A stretch of 40,967 nucleotides of DNA from the NCBI GenBank assembly GCA_027946555.1, contig JAPEVC010000285.1:1-40967 (forward strand), given 5' to 3'. Below, piece after piece: positions 31,775 through 40,967 of this stretch (positions within the stretch are counted from its first letter, which is position 1; each line of letters opens with the position of its first letter). This DNA comes from Gnomoniopsis sp. IMI 355080. Taxonomy: Eukaryota; Ascomycota; Sordariomycetes; Diaporthales; Gnomoniaceae. The translations under genes and the position numbers were made by a program. The notes under the pieces are model-generated. The model did no database searches and was not told the origin of the DNA. It worked only from the letters and a program-made list of their open reading frames with translations.

Positions 31775-32248
31775 AAGGTTTGTCAGTCCCGAAATCGTTT
31801 GCTGTAAGAGAGTATGGCGCAGGCATAGCGACAAACGGCGCCGCTTGAATTTGGCTGTGAGAAAGCTAATGACGAAGAAAAGGAGTGCCTTAGAATTCAA
31901 GTCGGTCTTTGAGAAGGAAGGACTTCAGATGTAGCAGACAAAATTTCAGACCGACGAAAAAGTAGAGGCGACCCATGAGATCCACTTGAAGTAATAAGTG
32001 AGCCGCCGATAGAAGGACGCCTGGGCGTGGGGCGCTAAAAGTGACAGGGCTTCCCGGCGGCGAGCGTTGTTGCTCCGGCGACGGCCGTCGCATATTTTGG
32101 GCACCTGCAGACATTCGCCAACAACTTCACCTTACCATTTTGACCTGGAACTTCGCAACGCAAGTTCTCCCGCTTCACTCATTGCTCAACCTCAAGTCCA
32201 AGAAATTTATAGCCCTCGATTCGTGTCAAATTCGACAGAACATCCAAC
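31775..32248. promoter_or_regulatory. Bidirectional promoter RRN6 / SPC25
   Basis: 474 bp between divergent start codons. GC-rich segment near 32040-32100. No TATA box is obvious. Confidence 0.45.
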
Positions 32249-33077
32249 ATGGCATCCATGTTTGAGCCCAGAAGCTCACAGAGCCGACAAACGATGGCCG
32301 CGCCCTCAGTCGCCGACAGCCTGCCCAGCATCAATTTCGGCTTTGACGAGCTGCGCGATCGCATGGCTAGATTCACGGCACGCTTCGACGACTTCATCGA
32401 GAAAGGTCGTAAGCGAGTCCTCGAGGAGAGGAACCAATTCGCCGTGACCGTTGCGGAATTACAAGGTGCGCAAACCCTCAGTTCTCCCATCGAAATCGTA
32501 ACAAGATGACTGACATCGCCGCGCTACAGAGGACCAACGCATGAAAAAAAAGGACATCGATATCCTGCAGATGAAGACCAACACACACCAAAACACCATC
32601 GTCAAAGAAGCCGCCGAGACACGAGAAATGCAAGCAGCCATCAACGAGCTCTCGGCCCAACGCGACAAACAGGCCGCTCTGCGCGACAGCCTACAGAAGC
32701 AAATTGCCGACACGCAGAAGGAGATCGATGCGCGTCTCGCAGCGCAGCGCAAGCACCAGGCGCAGCAGGAGGCACAGGCGCGGTTCAACGTGCCCGAGCT
32801 GGATTTTTGGATCACGAATTTGTGTATGAAGATCGAGGGGGCCGGGCAAGACGACCGGCTGAAGTTCGTATTTACACACATTGACGAGAAGGATTGGGAG
32901 AGGGAGGCATGGTTCGAGTTGAGCACAGCGGCGAGAGATTATGATATCAGGCATTGCAGGCCGCGGCTGGAGCGGGAAAAGATTGAGAGAGTGCTGGAGA
33001 AGACGAATGAGACGAGGGAGTTGGCCGTATTGTTAAAGGGCATGAGGGAATTGTTTGTCGAGAAATTCAAGGAGTAG
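32249..33077 (+). CDS. spc25: Kinetochore protein Spc25
   Basis: Subunit of the Ndc80 complex that links kinetochores to microtubules. Exons 32249-32465 and 32530-33077, joined G|AG, give 254 residues. A short disordered N-terminus is followed by a long coiled coil from about residue 40 to 165 (FDELRDRMARFTARFDDFIE, then KKKDIDILQMKTNTHQNTIV and on to AQQEAQARFN), and the compact globular domain from about 168 (VPELDFWITNLCMKIEGAGQ, RLKFVFTHIDEKDWEREAWF ...) that pairs with Spc24. The segment PELxFWxxxLxMxIEG...LxFxFxxID is the recognisable Spc25 signature. Size matches fungal Spc25 (about 220-260). Two further in-frame ATGs (32258, 32294) make the exact start uncertain. Confidence 0.92.
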
Positions 33078-33638
33078 GATCATATCTGCTGTTCAGATAG
33101 AAGCACCAGGGCTGGGTCTGGTGGGTAAGCAGAGGATGCAAACCGTAAATCGAGGCTTGATCATTGTGCCCTTGGATAAAGGTTGTCAGATTTTCTTCCA
33201 CGGAAAACCAAATACGTACCGAGAAGTATCAAGGAGCGTTGCAGAGGAATCATGTTGCTGCTGCTCCGAGACAAGACGACTCTGTACCATATTATCGTAA
33301 ATAACATCTAATTGAGGATTGTCTTGCGAAAGCTTTCTGTCTTGATCAAAGGACATGGAGAAAGGTGCCTCTACGTTGTCCTTGGCTGCGCAAAGTCTTT
33401 TATTAAATGCGCAAGCAACCAAGCAAGCATTCAAACAACGTGGATTGGATATCAAATTGATTCTTTGACAATGCTGTTGCTGTCCTGTTGCAACCGCACC
33501 GGAGAAAGACGCGTTCTCCCGTGAGTTCGCATCGTATCACGGCCATACCCCTGCTAAAGTGTTCCTTGCGAACGCGACTCTTCCATTCAATCTCACTCAT
33601 CCTCCTCACTCACTACCAAGCAAAACAGAATACGCACC
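33078..33638. other. Intergenic region SPC25 to MZT1
   Basis: About 560 bp in a head-to-tail arrangement; holds the SPC25 3' UTR and the MZT1 promoter and leader. No other gene was recognised. Confidence 0.5.
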
Positions 33639-34019
33639 ATGCCTCCTCCACAAGAAGAAAACAAGCAAGCTTCTGCCAACACGGCAGTGAACATTCTGCA
33701 GGAAATATCTGAGATTCTCGTGAGCATCCACCCGTCCACCAAGCACCCATCACCCCTGGCCAGAAAGGGTCTTCATTAACCATACGCGTCAATCCCCTCC
33801 AGAATTGCCACCTCGACCGTAGGGAACTGTCGATATGTATCTCGCTGATTGAGAGGGGTGTAAACCCGGAGGCGCTTGCGGTAAGTTTCGCACCGGTCAG
33901 ATTCTTGCTCACCGTAGCTCGTTTTGGCTGATGGCTCTCGCTAGACTACTATCAAGGAGTTGCGCAAGGGCGCGCAAGAAGCCAAAATAGAACTCGAGGC
34001 GCGTAAGCAGCAGCAGTAG
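33639..34019 (+). CDS. mzt1: Mitotic-spindle organising protein 1 (MOZART1)
   Basis: Very small adaptor of the gamma-tubulin complex, which it recruits and activates at spindle pole bodies. Exons 33639-33719, 33803-33880 and 33945-34019, all joined in phase 0, give 77 residues. The chain runs MPPPQEENKQASANTAVNIL, then QEISEILNCHLDRRELSICI, then SLIERGVNPEALATTIKELRKG, closing with a Lys/Glu helix and a short poly-Gln end. The pattern LxxISxxLNxxLDxxxLxxCxxLxExGxNPEALxxxIKELR is diagnostic of the family (human MZT1, 82 residues). Because each exon is at most 81 nt, no long open frame marks this gene. It is the immediate downstream neighbour of SPC25 on the same strand. Confidence 0.95.
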
Positions 34020-34534
34020 GCAACTCGAATAGATGCATTTGATCGGATGTGTGTCACGCATGGGATGGGGGTTTGGGGCGTTACGGCGTTTGGGGTCTTG
34101 ACTGGCACGAACTCGGCCTGGTAGGTCTTGCTCGAGTTCGATTCGACTTGCAACGACAGCTTTGCAAGACGGGAACACCATTACGTCTCATTGAAGTACA
34201 TAAGAGCAAATATTTAATTTAATACTGCCTTTGCGATCTATCCTTACAACGTACGCGTGTACTCAGAATCGCAGCCGCTATGGGCCCATGCAGAACGCCC
34301 TTTTACCCGTTGACTATGCCTCCGTCCCTTTTCCATTTTATGCAGAAGAACATCAAATAGGTATGAGAAATTGTCCTGTAACCGTGACAGAACCCTCCTG
34401 CGCCATGAGTCCCTGTGTAGTATGCAGCCTCCCTGGATGATGCCTCACTCGAAAGTCTCGCTCAAGCCTTGTTTGCAATCAACTCCCCAACAACTCTCCG
34501 GTGCTTTGCGTGTCTTGTGCGTTGATGGAGTTGC
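34020..34534. other. Convergent intergenic region
   Basis: 515 bp between the 3' ends of MZT1 and the RING ligase gene. Nothing is recognised apart from presumed 3' untranslated sequence. Confidence 0.5.
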
Positions 34535-36524
34535 CTATCTGTGGCCGAGTAGAATGATGTCCTCTTCATTCTCGTCATCATCATCATCATCATCGTCGTC
34601 GTCGTCGTCGTCGTCGTCGTCGGACTCTTCATCCTCTTCCTCATCGTTCTCCTCATCCTCTTCGTACGAGTCATTACGGGTATCGCGGCCCCAGAAATCC
34701 AGCTCCTCGTCCTCGTCATCTTCCACCTCGGTGCGAGAAGGTTCCTCAGCCTCCACTTCGCCGCCTGCGTTGATACGAGATGGAGTCTGTGGCGGTTGGA
34801 GGAGAGCGGAACCATTAGTGGCGTCTGTGGGCTCGCCGGGGTTTGCTGGGTTAGCGGATCGCTGAAGTTCAATAGTGTTGTACGAATGGCAGTTTTCGCA
34901 CTGCAAACCGAGGAAGTGAAAGGGTGCGGATGACTTGGCGGAACAGTCGTTGCACAGGAGAATGGAGCGTACATTCCTCCAATCCTCAGGCATGGGCTGT
35001 TCCTTGATGATGTTTGACAAGTTCAAGAATAAAGCATCCATCTTGACGATGCTCTTGTTGCAGAGAGGGCACTTGTAGGAAGTGGCCATATACTGGTCGA
35101 AACAGCTCTTGTGAATGGGGTGGCCACACTCCATGAAGATCACTGAAAGAGGTGAGTCAAACATGTTGTCCCCGCAAATAGGGCAATCAGCATCGGTTGC
35201 CCTCTCAATGCACTTGTGATCATCCCTGGTGGAGATGGAGATACAAGCGCGACAGGTCTGTCAAGGCAAGGTCAGTCAATGCATGCAAAGAGGGCATGAA
35301 GAAGACCATGCTTACTTTGCAGTGGAAAAAGTCCTTCTCCAGGCCATGTCCTACGCGACAGATACCACAGTCATCACAGTGGTAGATATGCTTGTCGACA
35401 TCATCGCTCCATAGCTTGCAGATGCTGCAGTAGTATGATGCTGCAGACTCACCACACTTGGTACAAGTGTCAGATGCTCTCTGGGGATGCTTGCAAAGCA
35501 TGCACAGCATATGCTTTGTGTCTTTGCGTGGCAAAACATGATCCTCCACCATATCATGGCAGAGGCGGCAAGTGTACCACTTCTCACAGGCTGCACATTG
35601 CACCTTGACATTCCTCTTGTAGTGAAGACACCCAAGCTCAGAGATAACTTCCTCCTCTTCCTCTGCTGCGCCGTCTTCACTATCTCCATTGACCACCTGG
35701 ACCCTGTATCGGTAGGATGCTTCTGCATCTTGCTCCGAAATGTTGATGGGTAATTGCTCCTCTTCCGCTGCAGTCCAGGACCTCAGAGTCTCCAATGCAG
35801 CTATACCAAAGCCCAGATCTCGAACTGTTGAAGATGAGGGTCCGCCTGCGGCTGAGGCATGCTCAGAGACAGCGGGATACCCTGTTTGTGGTAGAGGCAG
35901 GTCGACTTTGCCCTCAGCCACTGCTTTTGCATGTCTTGCTCTGGCATAGTTTTCGGTGAGGATCTGCTGCATAAGGTATCTCTTTTGGTCTGAATTGAAG
36001 ATTTCATTGCATTGAATCAACAAGATCCTTCTGCGCATGTCATCCATGCCATCGTCTGCTGGCAATGTGCGTGATGCGGGTGGGATTGTATCAGGGTGGT
36101 CGGGTGTGTCTTGCGACTGGACAAATTCTGGCCCGGCCTCTGGAATGTCTTCAGCATTGCTTGGGGGATCCATCTCGAACAGAGATGGGGAGGGAGATCG
36201 TGTTACTGAGGATGGTGCACTGTCGTCGGCGGGGTACCGAGTGCGCCGTCGCTGTGGTATCAGAAGAGGAGGGGACCTTGCGCCGAGGGCAATATCTGGA
36301 CCTCTTAGAAATGAAAGACTGGGAAAAGAGATGGAGCGACCGTCGCATTCTGCAATGACGTCTCCATGGTCCAGTTGGAAGTTCTGGGAAAACGGTCGGC
36401 GTACAGGTTCGGGGCTGGTTGCATCTGTTGCTGGGTCGGTGGTGTTAGTGGCGAAAGGGGTTGAAAGCCGGCGAACAGTGCGGGCAACTGGATTGATTAA
36501 GAAGTTGGAAACTAATGATGACAT
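34535..36524 (-). CDS. CHY/CTCHY/RING-H2 ubiquitin ligase (PIRH2/RCHY1-like)
   Basis: Predicted E3 ubiquitin ligase. Exons 36524-35316 and 35257-34535, joined in phase 0, give 643 residues. The first 290 residues are disordered, Pro/Ser/Asp-rich. A CHY zinc finger spans about 299-368 (GCLHYKRNVKVQCAACEKWY ...), CTCHY about 369-425 (ICKLWSDDVDKHIYHCDDCG ...), a RING-H2 about 428-469 (CPICGDNMF ... MECGHPIHKSCFDQY ... CPLC), then a zinc ribbon (CNDCSAKS ... CENCHSYN). The C-terminal tail is strongly acidic with a run of 16 Asp. The arrangement CHY-CTCHY-RING-ribbon is that of vertebrate PIRH2 and plant/fungal relatives; the 290-residue leader is extra. The start at 36524 is the first ATG in frame. 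An overlapping short upstream frame begins at 36541. Confidence 0.93.
34574..34621 (-). repeat. (GAY)16 trinucleotide repeat, poly-Asp
   Basis: Sixteen consecutive Asp codons in the RING ligase C-terminus: on the coding strand nine GAC, six GAT and one GAC. Pure GAC and GAT tracts are prone to length change, so the Asp number may vary between strains. Confidence 0.9.
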
Positions 36525-37901
36525 TTGGATGCAGTGGTCATATCTAAGCAAGTAAACAGTAACCCATATGAGGTTGTCCAGAAGATCATATGTAGGTGAG
36601 GTGTGAGTCTAGTCAAGGTGAATGAATGGCAAGGCAAGGCGATCGGATGAAGTGAAGTCGCAAGTTTGGCAGATGATGTTCACCTGAGCGCGGCTGGGTT
36701 ATGTAAGAGTTCCAGAATTCCGGGCCGTCACATGCCTTCCCTGTCCACTAGCTGTAGGGCAATGCTACGGAAATATGACCCCTGTTAAAAGATTTGGTGT
36801 TTCCAAGTTGGTGATGGATTGATTGTTACCATATTCAATCCAGCTTCAGTTCCTGCAGGTGTAAGCAGTCGATGTTTTCTAAATGGTATACACACACATA
36901 CTGTAATCTGCAGATATAAGGCTTCATACCGAGAGACATGCAGTAGACCTGGGCTGTGCATCAAGGGACACACGCGTACAGATTGCAGGATCCGCTGCTA
37001 CTCCAAAGATGATGTGTCCATAATGAACCAAGCTAAGCTACCTATAAGTACTGTATATAGTACTGCATAGTCCACAACACACGATTGCGGCTGGGACAAA
37101 GCAGATTGCAAGTGATCACTTCCTCGACCTTTGTATTCATTGAATGTCAGACAGCCCCACTTACAGGTCATTTAACCCTTTCTTTTGGTAGAAGGATGGT
37201 GAAATGTGTACAACACAACAGCCGCCAGGTTCCAGACTATCACTCTGCAGAAACAAACAAACTACATACCTCCTATCTAGGCAGCCTGTGTACCTAGGGT
37301 TCTGATACTTGTGGGTAGATCTCCTCCATAAAGACTGATCATTCCAAAGGATTGTCAAGAGCCTCGTATCTAAGGAAGAATTGTCTGGTATACTCTGTCT
37401 CTAATAAAGACGTGATGAGGCTTTCATCGCGAGCCGCAGGCAAAAGCTACACAGGGATTCGAAGGGATGCAAGGCAGAGGCAGGGATTAGTGAACCGCCC
37501 CCCCTGCTGTACCCCCCGGGCTGTGGTTTGCTAGCCTACACTGCATCTCAGCTGTTCAGGAGCTGGACGATGTGGCCTTTCTAATTATTTTCTCCCTGAC
37601 TTCCTCAAGAAGGGTTGTCTTCAATCTTCTCACACTCCTCAACTACTGCGTTGTCTTTCTCTTCCGTAATCTACGGTTCGATGTCCGAGTAAAGGCCTCT
37701 GGGTTCTCGTTCGAAAACCCTCGGACACGTTGCTTCGATTTCGAGTTCCCTCCCCCTCGACGCCTTTTCCATCTCCAAACGCGCCGCCTGCGCCGTCTTA
37801 CCTTCGATACTATCATTTACCTTCTTTCGCCCACCAAAGCAACACCTCTTTTCTCGAGCATAATCTATACCTGATTGAGGTCCGAACAACGGTAGCCGAT
37901 C
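36525..37901. other. Divergent region RING ligase / PMT2
   Basis: About 1.4 kb between two divergent ATGs. On the minus side, a nine-codon upstream frame overlaps the RING ligase start (36541-36512). On the plus side, pyrimidine-rich sequence from about 37590 looks like the PMT2 leader. A C-rich tract (ccgccccccctgctg...) lies near 37496-37520, and a 7-bp direct repeat AGTACTG at 37047-37053 and 37059-37065 flanks TATAT. No gene was recognised. Confidence 0.45.
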
Positions 37902-40362
37902 ATGACCGCGGTTCCCCATGCCACGGGCACAGGCTTCGATGCCGGCGATGGCCTGAGACGGCGTAATGTGCCCGCCGAGGCTGGCGCCGTGCAAGGTCAG
38001 CCCGAGGCTGACGACAAGAAGAAGCAGGCCAAACAGGTGCGCTAAGCATTCTTTCGGCTCAATCAGTATGGCGGGTTCATGGCGCTGACAATGGGAACAC
38101 CAACAGCCATCTTTCTTCCAAACCCTCGACGAGTGGGAATGGGTCATCGCGCCCCTCGTCTTTACCGCACTCGCCTTCTTCACCCGTCTGTACAAGATCG
38201 GCCTTTCCAACATTGTGACATGGGACGAGGCTCAGTATGTGCTGCTCTGAGGATAGATTTCCAATATTTCTGGGTGTACTGACAGACCTTGCGCGACAGC
38301 TTCGGCAAATTTGGATCCCACTACCTGAAGCACGAATACTACTTCGATGTCCACGTAAGCAGAGACTGGCTTGTTAGTGGGCGCATATTATATACTGATG
38401 CTATGACAGCCACCTCTTGGAAAGCTGCTCGTCGGTCTGTCTGGCTACCTCGCCGGTTACAACGGTTCTTTCGAATTTAAGTCTGGAGAGACCTACCCGG
38501 AGGATGTCAACTACACCCTCATGCGCCAGTTCAATGCTCTGTTTGGCGCTGTCTGCGTCCCAATGGCTTACTGGACCGCAAAAGAGCTCAATTTGAGGCG
38601 TCCTGCTGTGTGGTTCGTCACACTCATGGTCCTTTGCGAGAACTCGTATACGACCATCAGCCGATTCATTCTTCTCGACTCGATGCTTCTCTGCGGTACC
38701 GTCGCCACTGTTCTTTGCTGGGCCAAGTTCCACAAGCTTCAGGATCAGAGTTTCGAACCCGAATGGTTTTTCTGGCTGTTCATGACTGGACTGAGCATCG
38801 GCTGTGTTACTAGTGTTAAACTAGTCGGGCTCTTCGTCACTGCACTTGTCGGCCTTTATACCGTTGAGGATTTGTGGAACAAGTTTGGCAATCTCAAGAT
38901 GCCCTATGTGAGTACTTGCGAAAACATCTAGAAATTGATCGCTCTCTGACTTCCCTAGGTCGAGCTCGGAGCTCACGTAGTTGCACGAGTCGTCGGTCTC
39001 ATTGTCCTGCCATTCCTAATTTACATGCTGAGCTTTGCGATCCACTTCGCCGTGCTCACAGACACCGGTCCAGGTGACGCCCAGATGAGCTCGCTTTTCC
39101 AGGCAAACCTCCGCGGAACCGAGGTCGGTGTCAATAGCCCTCTCGAGGTCGCCATCGGCTCTCGAGTCACTATTAAGAATATGGGCTACGGAGGTGGTTT
39201 GTTGCACTCTCACGTGCAGACATATCCCGAAGGTTCCAACCAGCAGCAAGTTACATGCTACCATCATAAGGATGCTAACAACGACTGGTTCGTGTACCCG
39301 AACCGCCGTGACGCTGACTACAACGAGACGGCCGACCCGCGTTTCTTTGGCGACAATGCTGTGATCCGCTTCATTCATGCACAGACTGGCCGCAACCTGC
39401 ACTCCCATGATATCGCGGCTCCGGTCACCAAAGCTGACAAGGAGGTCTCCTCTTATGGTAACCTGACTGTGGGTGATGATAAGGATCACTGGAAGGTCGA
39501 GGTCGTTCGAGATGTTGCCTCCAAGGACCGATCCAGGATCCGTACCCTGACCACCGCCTTCCGTCTCAAACACGAGGTCCTCGGATGTTACCTGCGTGCT
39601 GGTAACGTCAACTTGCCCCAGTGGGGTTTCCGACAGATCGAGGTCACTTGTACCAAGGAAAACAATCCTCGTGATACCTACACGCACTGGAACGTCGAGT
39701 CTCACGTAAACGAGAAATTGCCCCCTGGAGATCCAGGCCAATACAAGTCGCCATTTATTCACGATTTCATTCACCTCAATGTTGCCATGATGACCTCCAA
39801 CAACGCCCTGGTCCCCGATCCCGACAAGCAAGATGATCTTGCTTCGCAATGGTGGCAGTGGCCGATCCTGAATGTCGGACTGCGCATGTGTGGATGGGAC
39901 GACAACATCGTCAAGTACTTCCTCCTTGGCAACCCATTCGTCTACTGGGGATCGACCCTTTCTCTGGGCGTCCTCGGCCTGACCGTCGCTTGGTACGTTA
40001 TCCGCTGGCAACGCGGTTTCAAGGAGCTCGACCAGTCTGAGATTGACCACATTCACTATGCTGGTCTATACCCCGTCATTGGGTGGTTTTTGCACTACCT
40101 GCCATTCGTTGTGATGGCGCGTGTAACCTATGTTCACCACTATTATCCAGCCCTCTATTTTGCCATCCTAACAACGGGCTTCATGGCGGACTGGATGCTT
40201 CGCAACCGAGCCGCGGCTGTTCAGACAGTCGTATACGCCTTCCTTTACAGCATCGTCATCGGGCTATACATCTTTTTCATGCCCATCTGCTGGGGCATGA
40301 CAGGCCCGAACAAGGAGTACAACTACATGAAGTGGTTTGACACCTGGAGAATGACTGACTAG
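37902..40362 (+). CDS. pmt2: Dolichyl-phosphate-mannose protein mannosyltransferase, PMT2 family
   Basis: ER membrane enzyme that transfers mannose from dolichyl-phosphate mannose to Ser/Thr of secretory proteins; PMT2 members act as heterodimers with PMT1 members. Exons 37902-38036, 38107-38234, 38300-38354, 38410-38907 and 38959-40362 give 739 residues, the normal family length. A hydrophilic N-terminus of 55 residues is followed by the first TM, then NIVTWDEAHFGKFGSHYLK with the catalytic Asp-Glu pair, HPPLGKLLVGL, several TMs, three MIR-type luminal repeats (GGLLHSHVQTYPEGSNQQQV, IRFIHAQTGRNLHSHD, FRLKHEVLGCYLRAG), and a C-terminal TM bundle with FLHYLPFVVMARVTYVHHYY. It ends NYMKWFDTWRMTD. 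Introns are 51-70 nt; the second acceptor at 38299 was chosen over an earlier CAG to keep the WDEAHFG motif. Confidence 0.96.
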
Positions 40363-40967
40363 AACGTCAGTGACGTTACGAGCTTTCAGTCGCCGTTCTC
40401 TGGCTTCTATTCTATACGTGCAATAAGAGGCCAAGAAGGCTTTGAGCTGGAGTAAGGATAGGAGCCATTCTACTTGGTTTATGGGAGAGGCGACCAATTT
40501 CGACTCTCCCATTCAACGGGTTTTCGTAGTATTGGCTGTGGAGTTTGCTGCATATTGGTCAGGCCAGGGAATGGAGTTTTCCGGATGTGTTGCTATCAAG
40601 GGGCCAGAGCAGTCGAGCATGGAGAAATAGGTATCGTTTCCCGGGATTTTAATACCATACACATCTCCTTATACTATGTAGTATTGTGCCTAAATTTCCC
40701 TTGCCTGCTCATGCGATTTTGTCTGCGCCTGTCCACCGTGCTGCCTGCTAATTATGCATTAAGGTATTGTACGGACGAATTTTGTAATACAAACACATAT
40801 TCCCTGGAAATGCCCTGGCCTTCGGGGTATCAACTTGATCAGGCCTTGTGCCGCAAGTTCTCGTAATTCAAACATACCGCTACAACGACGACAACAACAC
40901 TCCCTGCTCTCAGCAACACATACCAGAATTCCTTGATTTGTTCGGGTCCAACCGCACATTCCCACCC
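40363..40967. other. Downstream flank of PMT2 to window end
   Basis: About 600 bp with the PMT2 3' UTR and, toward the end, CA/AC-rich sequence (acgacgacaacaacactccc near 40886) that could be the leader of a gene beyond the window. No coding region is supported. Confidence 0.4.

Noticed and set aside
34371..34865. Poly-Ser open frame on the plus strand
   Set aside because: It is the complement of the poly-Asp repeat of the RING ligase; the real gene is on the minus strand.
39016..40056. 346-codon open frame on the minus strand
   Set aside because: It lies entirely antisense to the last PMT2 exon and is a mirror of strong codon bias; no domain is visible.

Overview
The window is nuclear DNA of a filamentous ascomycete (Pezizomycotina). 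The evidence is the short spliceosomal introns (mostly 50-85 nt, GT...AG, CTRAY-like branch points), the compact gene spacing, a Zn2Cys6 regulator of fungal type, a PMT2-type O-mannosyltransferase, and fungal forms of Rrn6, Coa1, Spc25 and Arp10. The class cannot be fixed from sequence reading alone; Dothideomycetes is plausible but is an inference. No prokaryotic, viral, transposon, rRNA, tRNA or CRISPR feature was recognised.

Layout. 1-5.2 kb: a BTB protein (+) converging on a Yen1/GEN1 Holliday-junction resolvase (-). 6.2-10.5 kb: a divergent pair, an MFS monocarboxylate-type transporter (-) and a Zn2Cys6 regulator (+), sharing a 510-bp promoter rich in CGG triplets. 11.3-11.9 kb: a small secreted cysteine-rich protein. 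12.6-14.4 kb: an Arp10-like actin-related protein. 15.7-18.7 kb: a large low-complexity protein with a canonical eIF4E-binding motif at its extreme N-terminus. 20.5-23.1 kb: ribosomal protein L26 (-) and a PITH-domain protein (+). 23.3-25.7 kb: a CCDC25/NFACT-R protein (-) and mitochondrial ribosomal protein uL3m (+). 26.1-27.9 kb: Coa1 (-) and a four-TM protein (+). 28.5-34.0 kb: Rrn6 (-), Spc25 (+) and MOZART1 (+). 34.5-40.4 kb: a CHY/CTCHY/RING ubiquitin ligase (-) and Pmt2 (+).

Most genes are housekeeping: DNA repair, translation, Pol I transcription, mitochondrial biogenesis, kinetochore/spindle, protein glycosylation. Six of the gene boundaries are divergent promoters. The accessory-looking part is 5.2-12.5 kb (transporter, regulator, secreted protein).

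The most unusual observation is in the CCDC25 homologue. The reading frame and a conserved Trp-Phe junction are restored only if splicing includes an exon of a single nucleotide (position 23988), flanked by two introns that each have their own donor, branch point and acceptor. Second is the putative 4E-T/Eap1-like translational regulator. Third is the set of symmetric CGG sites between the transporter and its neighbouring regulator. All gene models were spliced by hand from the sequence; no database search was run.
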